Positions 8,492 through 17,838 of a stretch of 64,000 nucleotides of DNA are shown here, one piece after another. How positions within the stretch are numbered: the first letter of the stretch is position 1; the number at the start of each line of letters is the position of its first letter. This DNA is from Caldilineaceae bacterium SB0661_bin_34 (lineage in GTDB: Bacteria > Chloroflexota > Anaerolineae > Caldilineales > Caldilineaceae): NCBI GenBank assembly GCA_009841145.1, contig VXMJ01000093.1, positions 11,982 through 75,981 on the forward strand, in the 5' to 3' direction. The notes below the pieces were generated by a model. The model saw only the letters and a list, made by a program, of their open reading frames with translations, ran no database searches and was not told the DNA's origin. A program made the translations under genes and the position numbers.

Positions 8492-9928
8492 ATGAAGAAT
8501 ATCGGTGCTCGCGCGCTCAAGAGCATACCTTTGGTGCTCTTGGCGTTGATCACTGCTGGCGGAGCGAGTTTCGCTGGTGGTGACCTGTTCGATGACGACT
8601 ATTTCGACTGCCCCGCCAGGACTCGCTTGCGGCATGGCCAGATTGCTGACTTGACCGTGTCGCGGGATTCCGACGACGCGGATGAAGTCAATGTCTCCTG
8701 GACATCGACTGATCCGGCATCCTGGGGTCTGGGCTCAAACACCTTCAATACTTTCCTTGTGTTGCTTCTTGACGACGAGGACGGGGATCCGTTGTCGCAG
8801 TCCCTGTCGCTTGGTTTGAACAAGACTACGTTCGACGGGGTCAAGACTGCAGCCGAGGTGACGGTGGAAATGGCGATCGTTGTCGGTACGTCGCATGGCG
8901 ACTACTTAATCAGCGACATCCTTCGGCAGGACATCAACCAGAATCTGGGCACGCCGTCCTTCAGTGGCAAGTGGTATCAACTCTTGCAAACAACCCCCGG
9001 AACCGGCTATGAAACGCCTGATGCCGACGAAGCACCCGGCCATCAATACACTTTCGAAGAAGTTGGTGGCGGAAGTATGTATTACATCGGGTACAACGAA
9101 AATTTTGCGAACTACCGGAAGGGCACTGCCAACTACGTGCATAAACCTGCAACCCCTCGGCTGAGAATCGGTCTGGCTCACGACGTCAACGATGACGAAC
9201 AAGGGCGTGACAACGTCGACTTCGAGTCTTACATAATTCGCATTGTTGACTCGGATGGCGATGTGGTGACTGAAGGTGATGATGTACCGACGAGCGCGTC
9301 AGACTACGGATTCGGTATCAATAGTAATACTGATACCACAAGGCAGACGCTCAACAAACTCTGGATTCATGACCTTGCTGACACCAGTTACCCCACCTTC
9401 TCGAACTCGGGCACCCTCATCAGAAACGCCAACGGTTCTGGATTCCTATACGCGTCAAATTTTGTGTTTAACGCAGGCGCCCACATAGATACCGGAGAGA
9501 TCCTCAGCAACGTTCGGGTTAAGGATGGTTCCCAAATCACACCGGCGATGCATCAACTCCCGGCGACGGTTCTGACCCGCATGGACGACAACGAAGTTGC
9601 ACCGCCGTCAATATCGATGATGAAGGTTGATACAACAGGCAACGGTAATCAAACACTCTATCGAGACGCGGGTCAAGTGTTTGCCCATCCACCGGATGAA
9701 TATCGGGATTTCGCAGTCGATACGCTGACAACTGACGAAAGCCACACGATCACCGCTTGGGCCGTCAATGAGGATGGCGAAGTTATCAGTCCGGTTGCGA
9801 CGGTTAAGGTACATCCGACCGACAATACAGTCACTCTCACAGCTACGGCCGGCTTTGAGGATTATTTGAATCAAACTGCAATCGACACCGGCACATTGGT
9901 GGTCACCACCTTCACCGTGATCAAGTAG
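8492..9928 (+). CDS. P2, secreted protein of the P1-P3 family
   Basis: 478 residues, ATG at 8492 with ttggag upstream. Signal peptide KSIPLVLLALITAGGASFAG, then the family block GDLFDDDYFDCP, RHGQIADLTVSRD, DEVNVSWTSTDP and WGLGSNTFN. The middle part has GGGSMYYIGYNENFANYRKG, then ESYIIRIVDSDGDVVTEGDD. The C-terminal FnIII-like stretch is DEYRDFAVDTLTTDESHTIT, AWAVNEDGEVISPVA, and the terminus is TFTVIK. P2 and P3 share long runs and are closer to each other than to P1. It lies divergently from P1. The hairpin behind it (10031-10057) is the best of the three. No enzyme motif recognised. Confidence 0.8.
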   Translation: MKNIGARALKSIPLVLLALITAGGASFAGGDLFDDDYFDCPARTRLRHGQIADLTVSRDSDDADEVNVSWTSTDPASWGLGSNTFNTFLVLLLDDEDGDPLSQSLSLGLNKTTFDGVKTAAEVTVEMAIVVGTSHGDYLISDILRQDINQNLGTPSFSGKWYQLLQTTPGTGYETPDADEAPGHQYTFEEVGGGSMYYIGYNENFANYRKGTANYVHKPATPRLRIGLAHDVNDDEQGRDNVDFESYIIRIVDSDGDVVTEGDDVPTSASDYGFGINSNTDTTRQTLNKLWIHDLADTSYPTFSNSGTLIRNANGSGFLYASNFVFNAGAHIDTGEILSNVRVKDGSQITPAMHQLPATVLTRMDDNEVAPPSISMMKVDTTGNGNQTLYRDAGQVFAHPPDEYRDFAVDTLTTDESHTITAWAVNEDGEVISPVATVKVHPTDNTVTLTATAGFEDYLNQTAIDTGTLVVTTFTVIK

Positions 9929-10030
9929 CAGGTTCACACAGCCGGATCCAAACCTGCGTGGGCCTGTCAATCGGGAATGAAACCGTAGCGTCTCGGCCCA
10001 AACTTTCCTGGTTGACACCACGAGTTGGAG

Positions 10031-10057
10031 GACAGCCACCTGTTTCAGGTGGCTGTC
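10031..10057 (+). terminator. Hairpin terminator downstream of P2
   Basis: Perfect 12-bp stem gacagccacctg / caggtggctgtc with a 3-base loop, followed by ttgcttctt. Located ~100 bp after the P2 stop. Confidence 0.75.
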
Positions 10058-10882
10058 TTGCTTCTTGGGATGCGACCGCTCCGTCGCTCGGCGCCACCGC
10101 TTCAAATGCGGGTCCTCTGTCGGCTTCGTCAACTCAGGCCGGTGGATGGCGCGAACCCAGATCTGGGTTGTACCGCTAGATTTTCTCCTCGGCTGACAGC
10201 GTCAGTCCACTCCTGGGTAGTCTGGAAATCGGGGCCAATCCGGCACAGACATTTCTGGCCATCAAGCGCAACCAACCCTGATGCCGCAAGGAAGTCATCG
10301 CGGCCTTTGCCAACACCGGGTGGGGTTCCTTCACGCCGGAGGCGAGGGACCGCTGTTAAATCCTTGAGCGTAACCGCGGACGCACCGAGCGGCGCACCGG
10401 CAGATCCTGGGCGGTTCAGGCCTCTGTTTCTGGGTGGCGGATCCCGTCTGGTGATCCCGCCCGCACAGCCTGATTCGGGTGTGGGCCGTGCGCACCGGCT
10501 CATGTGGTCGCCGTGCGCGCACGGTCCGCTACTACCGAGCCGGTCTGTGGACGCGGCCACGCGGCCGGGTCTCGGCCGTGGCCACTAGGGAGGCGAGAGG
10601 AGCCTGCACCATACCCTTGTGCCGCATACGCAAGGACCATACTTCTGCCGTGATGGGCATCCTGCGCCGAACTGCCCTGAATTTGGTGCGGACCGTTCAG
10701 CAGAACTGCCAAGATTGAGTAGTACGCTGGCGATCCCTCATCGCTTGTCAATCAGGTGATCACCCTTACAGGCGGGAAGTACAGACGACTTCGAGTTGGC
10801 GGCCATCGAATAATCTTCAACGTTGAGCATGGTGAATCCACAACCCTGGCGGTACTGAGGGTTCGACACCGGAGGGAAACCT
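10058..10882. other. No gene recognised
   Basis: Holds a perfect 16-bp palindrome (aacccagatctgggtt) at 10154-10169, otherwise nothing I can support. The final ~80 bases are the upstream region of the XRE regulator. Confidence 0.45.
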
Positions 10883-11218
10883 GTGGCTAGTGAACAGACC
10901 ATCATCCTGACTCGCAACGAATACGAGGCCCTTTTGGAACGCAACAGTGAACTTGAGGACCGGTTGGCGGCTCTCGAAGCGGACGATGGTGTGCGTGTTC
11001 CCCACGAAGTTGCGCTCGCCATCATCAACGGCAAGAGGCCCATCGTCACCTTTCGGAACCATCAGGGCATCACATTGCAGGAGTTGTCGAAACGGACAAG
11101 GCTTGCTGTCGGCTATCTTTCCGAGATTGAATGCGGTCTCAAGCCGGGGTCTGTTTCGGCCATGGCTCGTATCGCCAGCGCGCTGGGCACGACGATTGAT
11201 GTCCTGACAAGGAAGTAG
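10883..11218 (+). CDS. XRE/Cro-family helix-turn-helix regulator
   Basis: 111 residues with a GTG start after ggaggg. Residues 1-40 form a Glu-rich helix (EYEALLERNSELEDRLAALE). A linker PHEVALAIINGKRPIVTFRN leads into a canonical HTH_3 domain: GITLQELSKRTRLAVGYLSE, ECGLKPGSVSAMARIASALG, TTIDVL. Proteins of this layout are commonly antitoxins (HigA/PrlF-like partner of a RelE toxin) or stand-alone repressors. No toxin gene is visible on either side, so it may be orphaned. DNA binding is supported; the target is unknown. Confidence 0.75.
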   Translation: MASEQTIILTRNEYEALLERNSELEDRLAALEADDGVRVPHEVALAIINGKRPIVTFRNHQGITLQELSKRTRLAVGYLSEIECGLKPGSVSAMARIASALGTTIDVLTRK

Positions 11219-11534
11219 GGACAGTGCCACTTCGCGGCCAGCATGAGGCCGATCCGGAACGGTCCGTTCAACTGTAGTCCAAGGGCCTGACATTCCTGCG
11301 TCGGCGACATGCACAGCGATGCGAATGTCCTGCACTCACCCCTTGGATCGGACTCACCTGCTGGGAACAGTTGACGACGCCGCAAGGCCAGCCCAACGTT
11401 TTTGGGGCCTGCATAGCGTGAGTGGGCGATGGCCTGGTTGAGGTATCGCAAGCAATTTGGTAGAGGAAAGACGGTCCTCTGAAAGCGTTCTGGACCAGTT
11501 AATTAATAGGGTCGTTGGCGACAGAGTCAGGGTA
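11219..11534. other. No gene recognised
   Basis: Gap between the XRE regulator and hicB. No supported feature. Confidence 0.45.
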
Positions 11535-11861
11535 TCAAGCCTTGGCGGAGTCGTGGTGGGCGTCCGGGACCGCCGCAGGGCGCGGTTCGGATGCAGCCGT
11601 CACGGCCATCTCTCGGGTCCGGGACTTTGGGTCTGGGTCCGCTGACCGGATCGGCGAAATCGGGGAGAGCCCGCGTTCCTGGCACACGGCCAGATACTCA
11701 TTCACGGTCGTGTGAAATTCGGATCGAATTTCAGACACATGACTGGTGAAAAAGGTACCAAGGCTCTGCTCGTTCGCTCCTGTGACAACACCTTCCCAGC
11801 CTGCTCCGGTGGCATCCGCATACACATCACAGCGGTAGTCACGATACATCAGGGGACTCAT
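11535..11861 (-). CDS. hicB: HicB-family antitoxin
   Basis: 108 residues. The start is the ATG that overlaps the end of the reconstructed hicA frame, giving MSPLMYRDYRCDVYADATGA. The N-terminal half has the partial RNase H-like HicB fold (GWEGVVTGANEQSLGTFFTS, TTVNEYLAVCQERG). The C-terminal tail is Ser/Pro/Ala-rich and disordered, without the usual ribbon- or helix-turn-helix. HicB binds and neutralises HicA and often represses the operon. Here the partner toxin reading frame is broken, so hicB may be an orphan antitoxin. Order hicA-hicB on the minus strand is typical. Confidence 0.7.
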   Translation of the reverse strand: MSPLMYRDYRCDVYADATGAGWEGVVTGANEQSLGTFFTSHVSEIRSEFHTTVNEYLAVCQERGLSPISPIRSADPDPKSRTREMAVTAASEPRPAAVPDAHHDSAKA

Positions 11862-12104
11862 ATCCGCGTTCCTTGAGGAATTTGACCAGTTCGCGTATGA
11901 CATAGGGCTTCATGTGAGGCACCGGGTGCGGCACATGTACCACGTGGACATGCCCGCATGTATCACCGCCACGCGCGACCCGGATCGTTCCTCCAGTTCA
12001 AAACCCAGGGCAGTCGGCCGACTGACCACTTGTCTCCAGGCTGGATTCTTGGGTACAGGTGTCCGGAAGAGACGTTCCATCGTCTTGCGTTGCCGGCTGT
12101 TCAT
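11839..12104 (-). pseudogene. hicA: HicA-family mRNA interferase toxin, frameshifted
   Basis: Frame one gives MNSRQRKTMERLFRTPVPKN, the start of a HicA toxin, through PTALGFELEERSGSRVAVIH. It then runs into a wrong-frame tail. The proper continuation, HVHVVHVPHPVPHMKPYVIR and ELVKFLKERGY, is in another frame. Adding one G to the GGG run near 11955 restores the whole protein, including the HP-x-P/KPY region typical of this HicA subgroup. The loss is therefore a 1-nt deletion or a homopolymer miscall. If intact, it would be a ribosome-independent RNase toxin inactivated by HicB. Confidence 0.7.
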
Positions 12105-12618
12105 GTCGGACTGACCTGCTGTTGCCTGGGCCGCAATCCATCCCAAGTGAGAGATCTAGGCTGGAAATTCAATATGGTAAGGCAAAGAGCGCCAGATTGG
12201 ACACTGTTTCAGCTGTGCCGAGTTTGGCCCCCACCTGTCTTCAGCACATCTGAGGGTACAGAAAGTTCTGTGAAACCATCCAGATACCAGCGTAGGGAGG
12301 CGAAAGTCTGTCGACCGTGGTATTGGGTCGGTTTGGGACAGTGGCGGAAAACCCGGGTACAGTAGGTTGCAGTGCATCCCAATCCGCTGCTCGAACCAGT
12401 CGGATCATCTGGTCTCAGGTGCCAGTCGGCCAACCAGCTACCTAAACTGAGCGTAGGACCGAACCCTCGCCTACACTGTCGGATACCGTTCGGCTCAAAC
12501 AATACACTCCCTTCTGTCAACCGCACCTGCAAACCCCGAGTATTCCCAACCGGGGATGATCGCCTGTCAAAATCCCTCGCATTCGGCATTTCGGTAGTTT
12601 CCCAACGCGTGCTTGTCC
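12105..12618. other. No gene recognised; upstream of proB
   Basis: The hicA promoter (leftward) and proB promoter (rightward) must lie here. No riboswitch or attenuator structure stood out. Confidence 0.45.
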
Positions 12619-13746
12619 ATGAACGAGTTCAGACAGGACAGTTCCCAATACCGGCGCGTGGTTGTCAAGATCGGCACCTCGAACCTCACCCAGGGCTCCG
12701 CCGCCATCAACCGGGACCAGATCGGCCGCTACGCGGACCAGATCGCCACTCTCCTGGGTGCCGACATCCAGGTCATGGTGGTCACGTCTGGAGCCAGGGC
12801 TGCCGGCCTCGAAAGGCTGAACACGGGACTGGATACCGCGGCTACCCACACCAAACAGGTTCTGACTTCCATCGGCCAGGCTCGACTGGCCGGCTACTGG
12901 GACCAGGCATTTGCCGAACACGGGGTGCTTGTCGGCCAAATCCTCCTTACCCGGCACGAGATCGAGGATTCCGTCAGTTACCTCAACATTCAGGACACCC
13001 TCGGCGCACTCCTCGAACGGCGCATCGTTCCGATCATCAATGAGAACGACGTCGTGGCCACCAGTCGTCTCAAGGTTGGGGACAACGACAGCATCGCGGC
13101 CATGGTCGCGGTCATGATGCAGGCGGATCTGCTCCTCATCCTCACCGAAACCGACGGTTTGTACTCCAAGGACCCCAGCAGGCATCCGGATGCGGAGCAC
13201 CTGAAGACGGTTCCCGTGGTGGACGGGCGCATCCGGGCCATGGCCGGGGGTACCTCCACCGACCAGGGTACGGGCGGCATGACCACCAAGCTGGAGGCGG
13301 CCCAGCGCGCCCAGCGTGCCGGTGTGGACACCATCATCGCGGATGGAGCCCGGGACCGGATCGTCCCCCGCATCGTTCTCGACCGCGAAGAGCTGGGCAC
13401 GCTTATTCCCGGCCTTGGCAATCTGCTGCAGAACCGGCAGCGCCGCATCCTGACCGCGGTGCCGGCCGGCACCATTCAAGTCGACATGGGCGCGCGCAAC
13501 GCCCTGGTCAACAGGGGCACCAGTCTTCTTCCTGCCGGCATAAAGGGCGTGGATGGTTCGTTTCGGCGCGGGGAGACCGTGCGGCTAAGCCTCTTGGACG
13601 GTCAGGAATTTGCCCGCGGCATCTCCCGCTACGCCAGTGCGGAACTCGAGGTCATCAAGGGCGTCCAGTCGTCTCAGATTGCCTCCCTGCTCGGCTATGA
13701 TTACGGTGCGGAAGCCATTCACCGCAACGACCTCATATTGATCTGA
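12619..13746 (+). CDS. proB: Glutamate 5-kinase
   Basis: 375 residues from the ATG at 12619 (a TTG two codons earlier is possible). Catalyses ATP-dependent phosphorylation of L-glutamate, the first step of proline synthesis. The amino-acid kinase domain shows RRVVVKIGTSNLTQG, VMVVTSGARAAGL, IVPIINENDVVATSRLKVGD, DLLLILTETDGLYSKDP and GTGGMTTKLEAAQRA. A C-terminal PUA domain follows (RILTAVPAGTIQVDMGARNA, GVDGSFRRGETVRL). Length matches the two-domain E. coli-type enzyme. proA follows 42 bp later, the usual order, and the two are probably cotranscribed. Confidence 0.96.
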   Translation: MNEFRQDSSQYRRVVVKIGTSNLTQGSAAINRDQIGRYADQIATLLGADIQVMVVTSGARAAGLERLNTGLDTAATHTKQVLTSIGQARLAGYWDQAFAEHGVLVGQILLTRHEIEDSVSYLNIQDTLGALLERRIVPIINENDVVATSRLKVGDNDSIAAMVAVMMQADLLLILTETDGLYSKDPSRHPDAEHLKTVPVVDGRIRAMAGGTSTDQGTGGMTTKLEAAQRAQRAGVDTIIADGARDRIVPRIVLDREELGTLIPGLGNLLQNRQRRILTAVPAGTIQVDMGARNALVNRGTSLLPAGIKGVDGSFRRGETVRLSLLDGQEFARGISRYASAELEVIKGVQSSQIASLLGYDYGAEAIHRNDLILI

Positions 13747-13788
13747 CTCCTGCGGCCGCCGGTCGCTGAACAACACCTCCACCGGATT

Positions 13789-15066
13789 ATGGAAACACCC
13801 TCGGACTACATCCTTCAACTGGGACGCAACGCCAAGGCCGCGAGCTACAACCTGGCAACCGCCGGCATCAGGGAAAAGAACGACGCCCTGCTGGCAATCG
13901 CCGATGAACTGGCTGCCAGCCACGAGCTGGTCCTGGCCGGCAATGCCCTGGACATGGAGGCCGGACGCGCCGCGGACAAGAGTGACAGTCTCCTGGACCG
14001 TATGCTCCTGGACCCGGACCGTCTCAAGGCCTTGGAATCGGACCTGCGCTCCGTGGTCCGCCTGCCGGATCCGGTGGGCGAGGACGTACAGGGGAAGCTT
14101 CTGGAGAACGGCCTGCGCCTAACCTACCGGCGCATCCCCATTGGCGTGATCGGCGTCATCTACGAAGCCCGGCCCAACGTAACCCTGGACATTGCCTCCC
14201 TGTGCCTGAAGACCGGCAACGCGGTTATCCTGCGCGGCGGCAGCGACATTCGGCACAGCAACAAGGCCCTGATGCAGGTCATTCATGCCGGCCTTGAAAA
14301 GGCGGGCATGGACATCCGCGCGATTCAGAACATTGAGGATACGGACCGCGCCCATGTGACAAGCCTGCTGCGCATGGACGAGTATGTGGACATGATCATC
14401 CCCAGGGGCGGCGGGTCCCTGCACGCGCTGTGTCGGGATCAGGCTTCGATGCCGGTCATCACCGGCGGGGTCGGCATCTGCCACTACTTCGTTGATGAGA
14501 CCGCGGATCAGGACGGCTCCCTGACCGTCATCGAGAATGCCAAGACGAGTCGGCCAAGCGTTTGCAACTCCCTGGATACGCTGCTGGTGCACCGCAGCAT
14601 TGCCTCCGAGTTCATTCCCAAGGTTGTGGACCACATGACGGCCTGCAACGTGGACCTGAAGCTGACCGAGGACGCGATGGCAACCCTGAACGGGCACGGC
14701 GCCAACGGCCGTGTGGCCGCGGCCGGTCCCGAGGACTTCAGCACCGAGTGGATGGACCTCATCCTGGGGATCAAGGTGGTCGACTCCATGGAGGAGGCCA
14801 TCGATCACATTCGTGATCACAGCCTGGACCACTCCGACGGCATCCTCACGAACGACATGATGAATGCGAGGCAATTCGTGGCGGCCGTGAATTCCTCGGC
14901 CGTGTTCGTCAACGCCAGCACCCGGTTCAATGATGGTGGTCAGTTCGGCATGGGGTCCGAGGTGGCTGTTAGCACACAAAAGCTGCACGCCCGCGGTCCC
15001 TTGGGTCTGGAGGCCCTCACCTCCTTCAAATGGATCGTTGAAGGCGACATGCACGTCCGCGTGTAG
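13789..15066 (+). CDS. proA: Gamma-glutamyl phosphate reductase
   Basis: 425 residues, typical for ProA. NADPH-dependent reduction of gamma-glutamyl phosphate to glutamate-5-semialdehyde, the second step of proline synthesis, acting on the labile ProB product. Visible features are the aldehyde-dehydrogenase-fold nucleotide site (YRRIPIGVIGVIYEARPNVT, NAVILRGGSDIRHSN), PRGGGSLHALC and the catalytic-cysteine region NAKTSRPSVCNSLDTLLVHR. The end region has FVNASTRFNDGGQFGMGSEV and KLHARGPLGLEALTSFKWI. Directly downstream of proB in a pathway operon. Confidence 0.96.
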   Translation: METPSDYILQLGRNAKAASYNLATAGIREKNDALLAIADELAASHELVLAGNALDMEAGRAADKSDSLLDRMLLDPDRLKALESDLRSVVRLPDPVGEDVQGKLLENGLRLTYRRIPIGVIGVIYEARPNVTLDIASLCLKTGNAVILRGGSDIRHSNKALMQVIHAGLEKAGMDIRAIQNIEDTDRAHVTSLLRMDEYVDMIIPRGGGSLHALCRDQASMPVITGGVGICHYFVDETADQDGSLTVIENAKTSRPSVCNSLDTLLVHRSIASEFIPKVVDHMTACNVDLKLTEDAMATLNGHGANGRVAAAGPEDFSTEWMDLILGIKVVDSMEEAIDHIRDHSLDHSDGILTNDMMNARQFVAAVNSSAVFVNASTRFNDGGQFGMGSEVAVSTQKLHARGPLGLEALTSFKWIVEGDMHVRV

Positions 15067-15108
15067 CCGCGATTGGGCCACCCTGTCTCACAGGTAGGGA
15101 CAGTGAAC

Positions 15109-15855
15109 ATGGGCAGAAGAGCGGTCATCGGCATTTTGGGAGGCATGGGGCCGGCGGCGACCGTGGATCTTTTCGATCGCATCGTGCGAGCGACACCGGC
15201 CGAGACAGATCAGGATCACCTGCGGATCCTCATCGACAACAATCCGGCCGTGCCGGATCGCACTGCCGCGATTCTGGAAGGGGGGCCTGATCCCCTGCCT
15301 CTGTTGCAGGCAGGCGTGCAGGAACTGGCGCACCGCGGAGCCGAACTTCTCGCGATTCCCTGCAACACCGCCCATCACTACCTGCCGGAGTTGCAGGTGG
15401 TCTGTCCCGTTCCCATTCTCGACATGATCGTCGAGACTGCGAAACACATTTGCACAACCCATGGTGACGGGTGCACCGTCGGTATCTTGGCTACAACCGG
15501 TACCGTTGGCACCGGCCTCTATCAACGCGCCCTGGAAGCAGAGAATCTTGCCTGGATGCTGCCGTCGGACGCGGAGCAGGAGGCATTGATGGACGCCATC
15601 TATGGTCCACAGGGCATCAAGGCGGGAGCGGCCGCGGACAGCCCCCGCGCGGCGATCCAAGCGATTGGCAGACAGATGGCTGCCAGGGGAGCCGAAGCCT
15701 TTGTGCTCGGTTGCACGGAGATCCCCTTGGTGATCGGGCCGGGTGATCTGGTCAAGCCGTCCGTTGCGTCCAATCAGGTGCTGGCGGACGTGACGGTCCG
15801 AGTTGCGCTTGCGTCCGGGCAGCCGTCTACGGCAACTCAATCAGTCTTTGTGTGA
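15109..15855 (+). CDS. Aspartate/glutamate racemase family protein
   Basis: 248 residues from the ATG at 15109 (the track start is 12 codons upstream, inside the proA-racemase gap). Asp/Glu/hydantoin racemase family, a cofactor-independent two-cysteine mechanism. Motifs: AVIGILGGMGPAATVDLFDR, RILIDNNPAVPDRTAAI, first catalytic Cys in LLAIPCNTAHHYLPEL, second in EAFVLGCTEIPLVI. The pattern fits the YgeA-type aspartate racemase group. It follows proA closely and may ride on the same transcript, linking it loosely to glutamate-derived metabolism. Exact substrate is not determinable from sequence. Confidence 0.88.
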   Translation: MGRRAVIGILGGMGPAATVDLFDRIVRATPAETDQDHLRILIDNNPAVPDRTAAILEGGPDPLPLLQAGVQELAHRGAELLAIPCNTAHHYLPELQVVCPVPILDMIVETAKHICTTHGDGCTVGILATTGTVGTGLYQRALEAENLAWMLPSDAEQEALMDAIYGPQGIKAGAAADSPRAAIQAIGRQMAARGAEAFVLGCTEIPLVIGPGDLVKPSVASNQVLADVTVRVALASGQPSTATQSVFV

Positions 15856-16377
15856 GGCCGTACCGGCCATGATTCGGTTGATGCACAACCTGTGACAACC
15901 CGTTCACAGTGGTTGCCGGGGGTGACGATGAACCGACTTGCATTCGTCTGACTGCCAGGCCGACCGGCTACAATTCCGGATGTAAGCCGAGTTGCCTGGA
16001 TGGTAGGGATTGGACCCTGGGCTTTCGCCTTTTCAGGCACCCTGTCCGTGATCTCCGGTAACCTGTTGTCCCCTGCCGTCCTGACCAGAACTCCGACAGG
16101 ATTTTCACCGCCAGTGCAGGCACGGCTCCGACCGAGATTAATCTGACGATCCTCTTTGTCCCGGTGTCAGCCCGACGGACTGGCGGACAGCGCCAGTGTG
16201 CCAAGGTTGCCCTGTTCGGTGGTCAGGCCCAGATTTTCTCCGATGGCTTCAGGAAAGCGGATCTCCGCCTCGCACTCCACGCGATTGTCGAGCTGGTCCC
16301 GCGCCGTGTCACGCAGGGCGTACCGGATTTCCGGCCGCCGTCATTGGATGGGCTCAAGGTGCTGTCCTCATCGAATT
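15856..16377. other. Intergenic with a possible broken gene end on the minus strand
   Basis: On the minus strand 16340-16167, a short open frame (EIRYALRDTARDQLDN, ECEAEIRFPEAIGENLGL) ends in a stop and looks protein-like. It is cut upstream by a TGA and then by the TnpB element, so it may be the C terminus of a disrupted gene. The stretch 15970-16140 is structured-looking on the minus strand (aactcggcttacatccgg) but I could not fit it to RNase P, tmRNA or a riboswitch. Confidence 0.35.
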
Positions 16378-17838
16378 GGGGCTTATATACAATGGTTGAC
16401 ACCACGCATATCCGGTTCACGGGTCGCGGGAGTCCCTTTGGCTGGCCTTGCGACCGACCAGGGAGGGAGCGCTCCTCGCCGTGCAGCAGCCCCAGTCCCG
16501 CGGGCCGAAACGGGTACGGGCGGCAGTCCCGCCCGCACCAGGATGTTGATCGCCGCATTGTGGTCGGCGTTCGCTTGGAAACCGCAGGCTCCGCACGCGA
16601 ACACCGCCTGCGACGGTCGGTTTGACTTGGCGGTGTGCCCGCACTGGCTGCAGGCCTGCGAAGTGTAGGCAGGATCGACGAACCACAACTCGCCGGCCTT
16701 GTACTCGAGCTTGCGCTCCAGCTGTCCCCAGCCGGAGGCTAGGATGGCACGGTTGAGGCCCGCTTTCTGCTTCACGTTCTTGCCGGGGTTCTCGACCGTG
16801 CCCTTCGCACTCTTCGTCATGGCCTTGGTGTTCAGGTCCTCGAGCACGACGGTGTGGGCCGTGTCCGCCACCTTGCGGCTGATTTGGTGTGTGGCGTTGT
16901 CCCGGCGTCGGGCGCGCTTGCGCTGGAGTTTGCGCAGTTTCCCGCCAGTCCCGCGGCGGCGTTGGGAGCCCTTCTGCTGCCGGGCCATCCTGCGCTGGTA
17001 CCGCTTGATCTTCGCGTCCTCGACGGTCGTGTCGGGGAGGGCATGGACTTCGCCCGTGCTGTCCGTGGCCTGCCCCACGTTGCGGTCAACGCCGACCGCT
17101 CCGGTCTTCGCGGGCCGGTACACATCGGGGTGGTCTTCCGGCACCTCGAACACGATGTAGGCGTACCACTTCGGCTGCTTGCTCTCCGACTCCTGCCGTA
17201 CGCGGACGGTCAGCGGCTGGCCGTCGGCATACCTGCTGATGGGACCAAGACGCGCCCAGCCCATCTTCGGGATGTACAGGCGGCCGTCCTCGATGCGCAC
17301 GTGGGACGGGATGGTGAAGGCGGGTTGTATGTAGTGTTTGGCCTTGTACTGCGGACGCCCGTGATCCGGACGGTCCGGGTCGAAGAACGCGGCATAGGCA
17401 TCGCCCAGGTACTTGCAGACGTACCGGACGATTTCATAGTGGTAGTCCTTCAGCCACTCGTTGCCGGGTGCGTTTCGCAACTGCGTGAACCGCTTGCCCA
17501 GCGTGAAGAAGGTCGGATCACCCGGACCCTCCCCCGGCTTGCCGGACGCCTTCCATGTGCGGTAGTCCGTCTCGTGCCCGGCCAGCACGTGGTTCCAGGC
17601 GAACCGGCAGGCTCCGGCCAGTTGTTCGAGGTACTGGCCATTGGCCGCGGTGCCGGGATACAGGCGCACGCGCAGTGTCCGTATGACGGTCGGGGACTCT
17701 TGCGTTGTAGACTTGGGGATACTGGTCATGGTGTCGTCTTCACCGTGTCCGGTCGAGGGCCCGGTTCACAGTCGGGTCCTCTCTCTCGCATCAATTATAG
17801 CACAAGAATTCGGACGTCAACTATTCGATATAAGCCCC
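16378..17838 (-). mobile_element. Element A: TnpB transposon with 23-bp inverted termini
   Basis: The left end 16378-16400 (ggggcttatatacaatggtt, then gac) and the inverted right end 17816-17838 match at 20 of 23 bases. The outside 8-mers are atcgaatt and ttcgtatt (6 of 8 identical), a plausible decayed 8-bp target duplication. The only gene inside is tnpB, whose TAA stop (16383-16385) lies within the left terminus. No TnpA (Y1 or serine recombinase) or DDE transposase is encoded. Confidence 0.75.
16383..17729 (-). CDS. tnpB: TnpB, RNA-guided nuclease family (IS200/IS605 OrfB)
   Basis: 448 residues. N-terminal OrfB_HTH region (IRTLRVRLYPGTAANGQYLE, GACRFAWNHVLAG). The RuvC-like core is intact: GVDRNVGQATDSTGEVHALP supplies the first Asp and VLEDLNTKAMTKSAKGTVEN the Glu. 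A zinc ribbon CSQCGHTAKSNRPSQAVFAC follows, then the last Asp in NADHNAAINIL. TnpB proteins are omega-RNA-guided DNA nucleases that help their transposon persist at donor sites. The omega-RNA is normally encoded at the tnpB 3' end, here reaching into the element terminus. The tail after the zinc ribbon is Arg/Gly/Pro-rich. All three acidic residues are present, so activity is plausible. Confidence 0.93.
   Translation of the reverse strand: MTSIPKSTTQESPTVIRTLRVRLYPGTAANGQYLEQLAGACRFAWNHVLAGHETDYRTWKASGKPGEGPGDPTFFTLGKRFTQLRNAPGNEWLKDYHYEIVRYVCKYLGDAYAAFFDPDRPDHGRPQYKAKHYIQPAFTIPSHVRIEDGRLYIPKMGWARLGPISRYADGQPLTVRVRQESESKQPKWYAYIVFEVPEDHPDVYRPAKTGAVGVDRNVGQATDSTGEVHALPDTTVEDAKIKRYQRRMARQQKGSQRRRGTGGKLRKLQRKRARRRDNATHQISRKVADTAHTVVLEDLNTKAMTKSAKGTVENPGKNVKQKAGLNRAILASGWGQLERKLEYKAGELWFVDPAYTSQACSQCGHTAKSNRPSQAVFACGACGFQANADHNAAINILVRAGLPPVPVSARGTGAAARRGALPPWSVARPAKGTPATREPDMRGVNHCI

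Noticed and set aside
15970-16140. Possible RNase P RNA or riboswitch on the minus strand (aactcggcttaca)
   Set aside because: The 3' motif resembles the end of RNase P RNA, but the conserved 5' block (ggaaagtccgg) and other conserved regions are absent within 400 nt; FMN and cobalamin boxes also do not fit.
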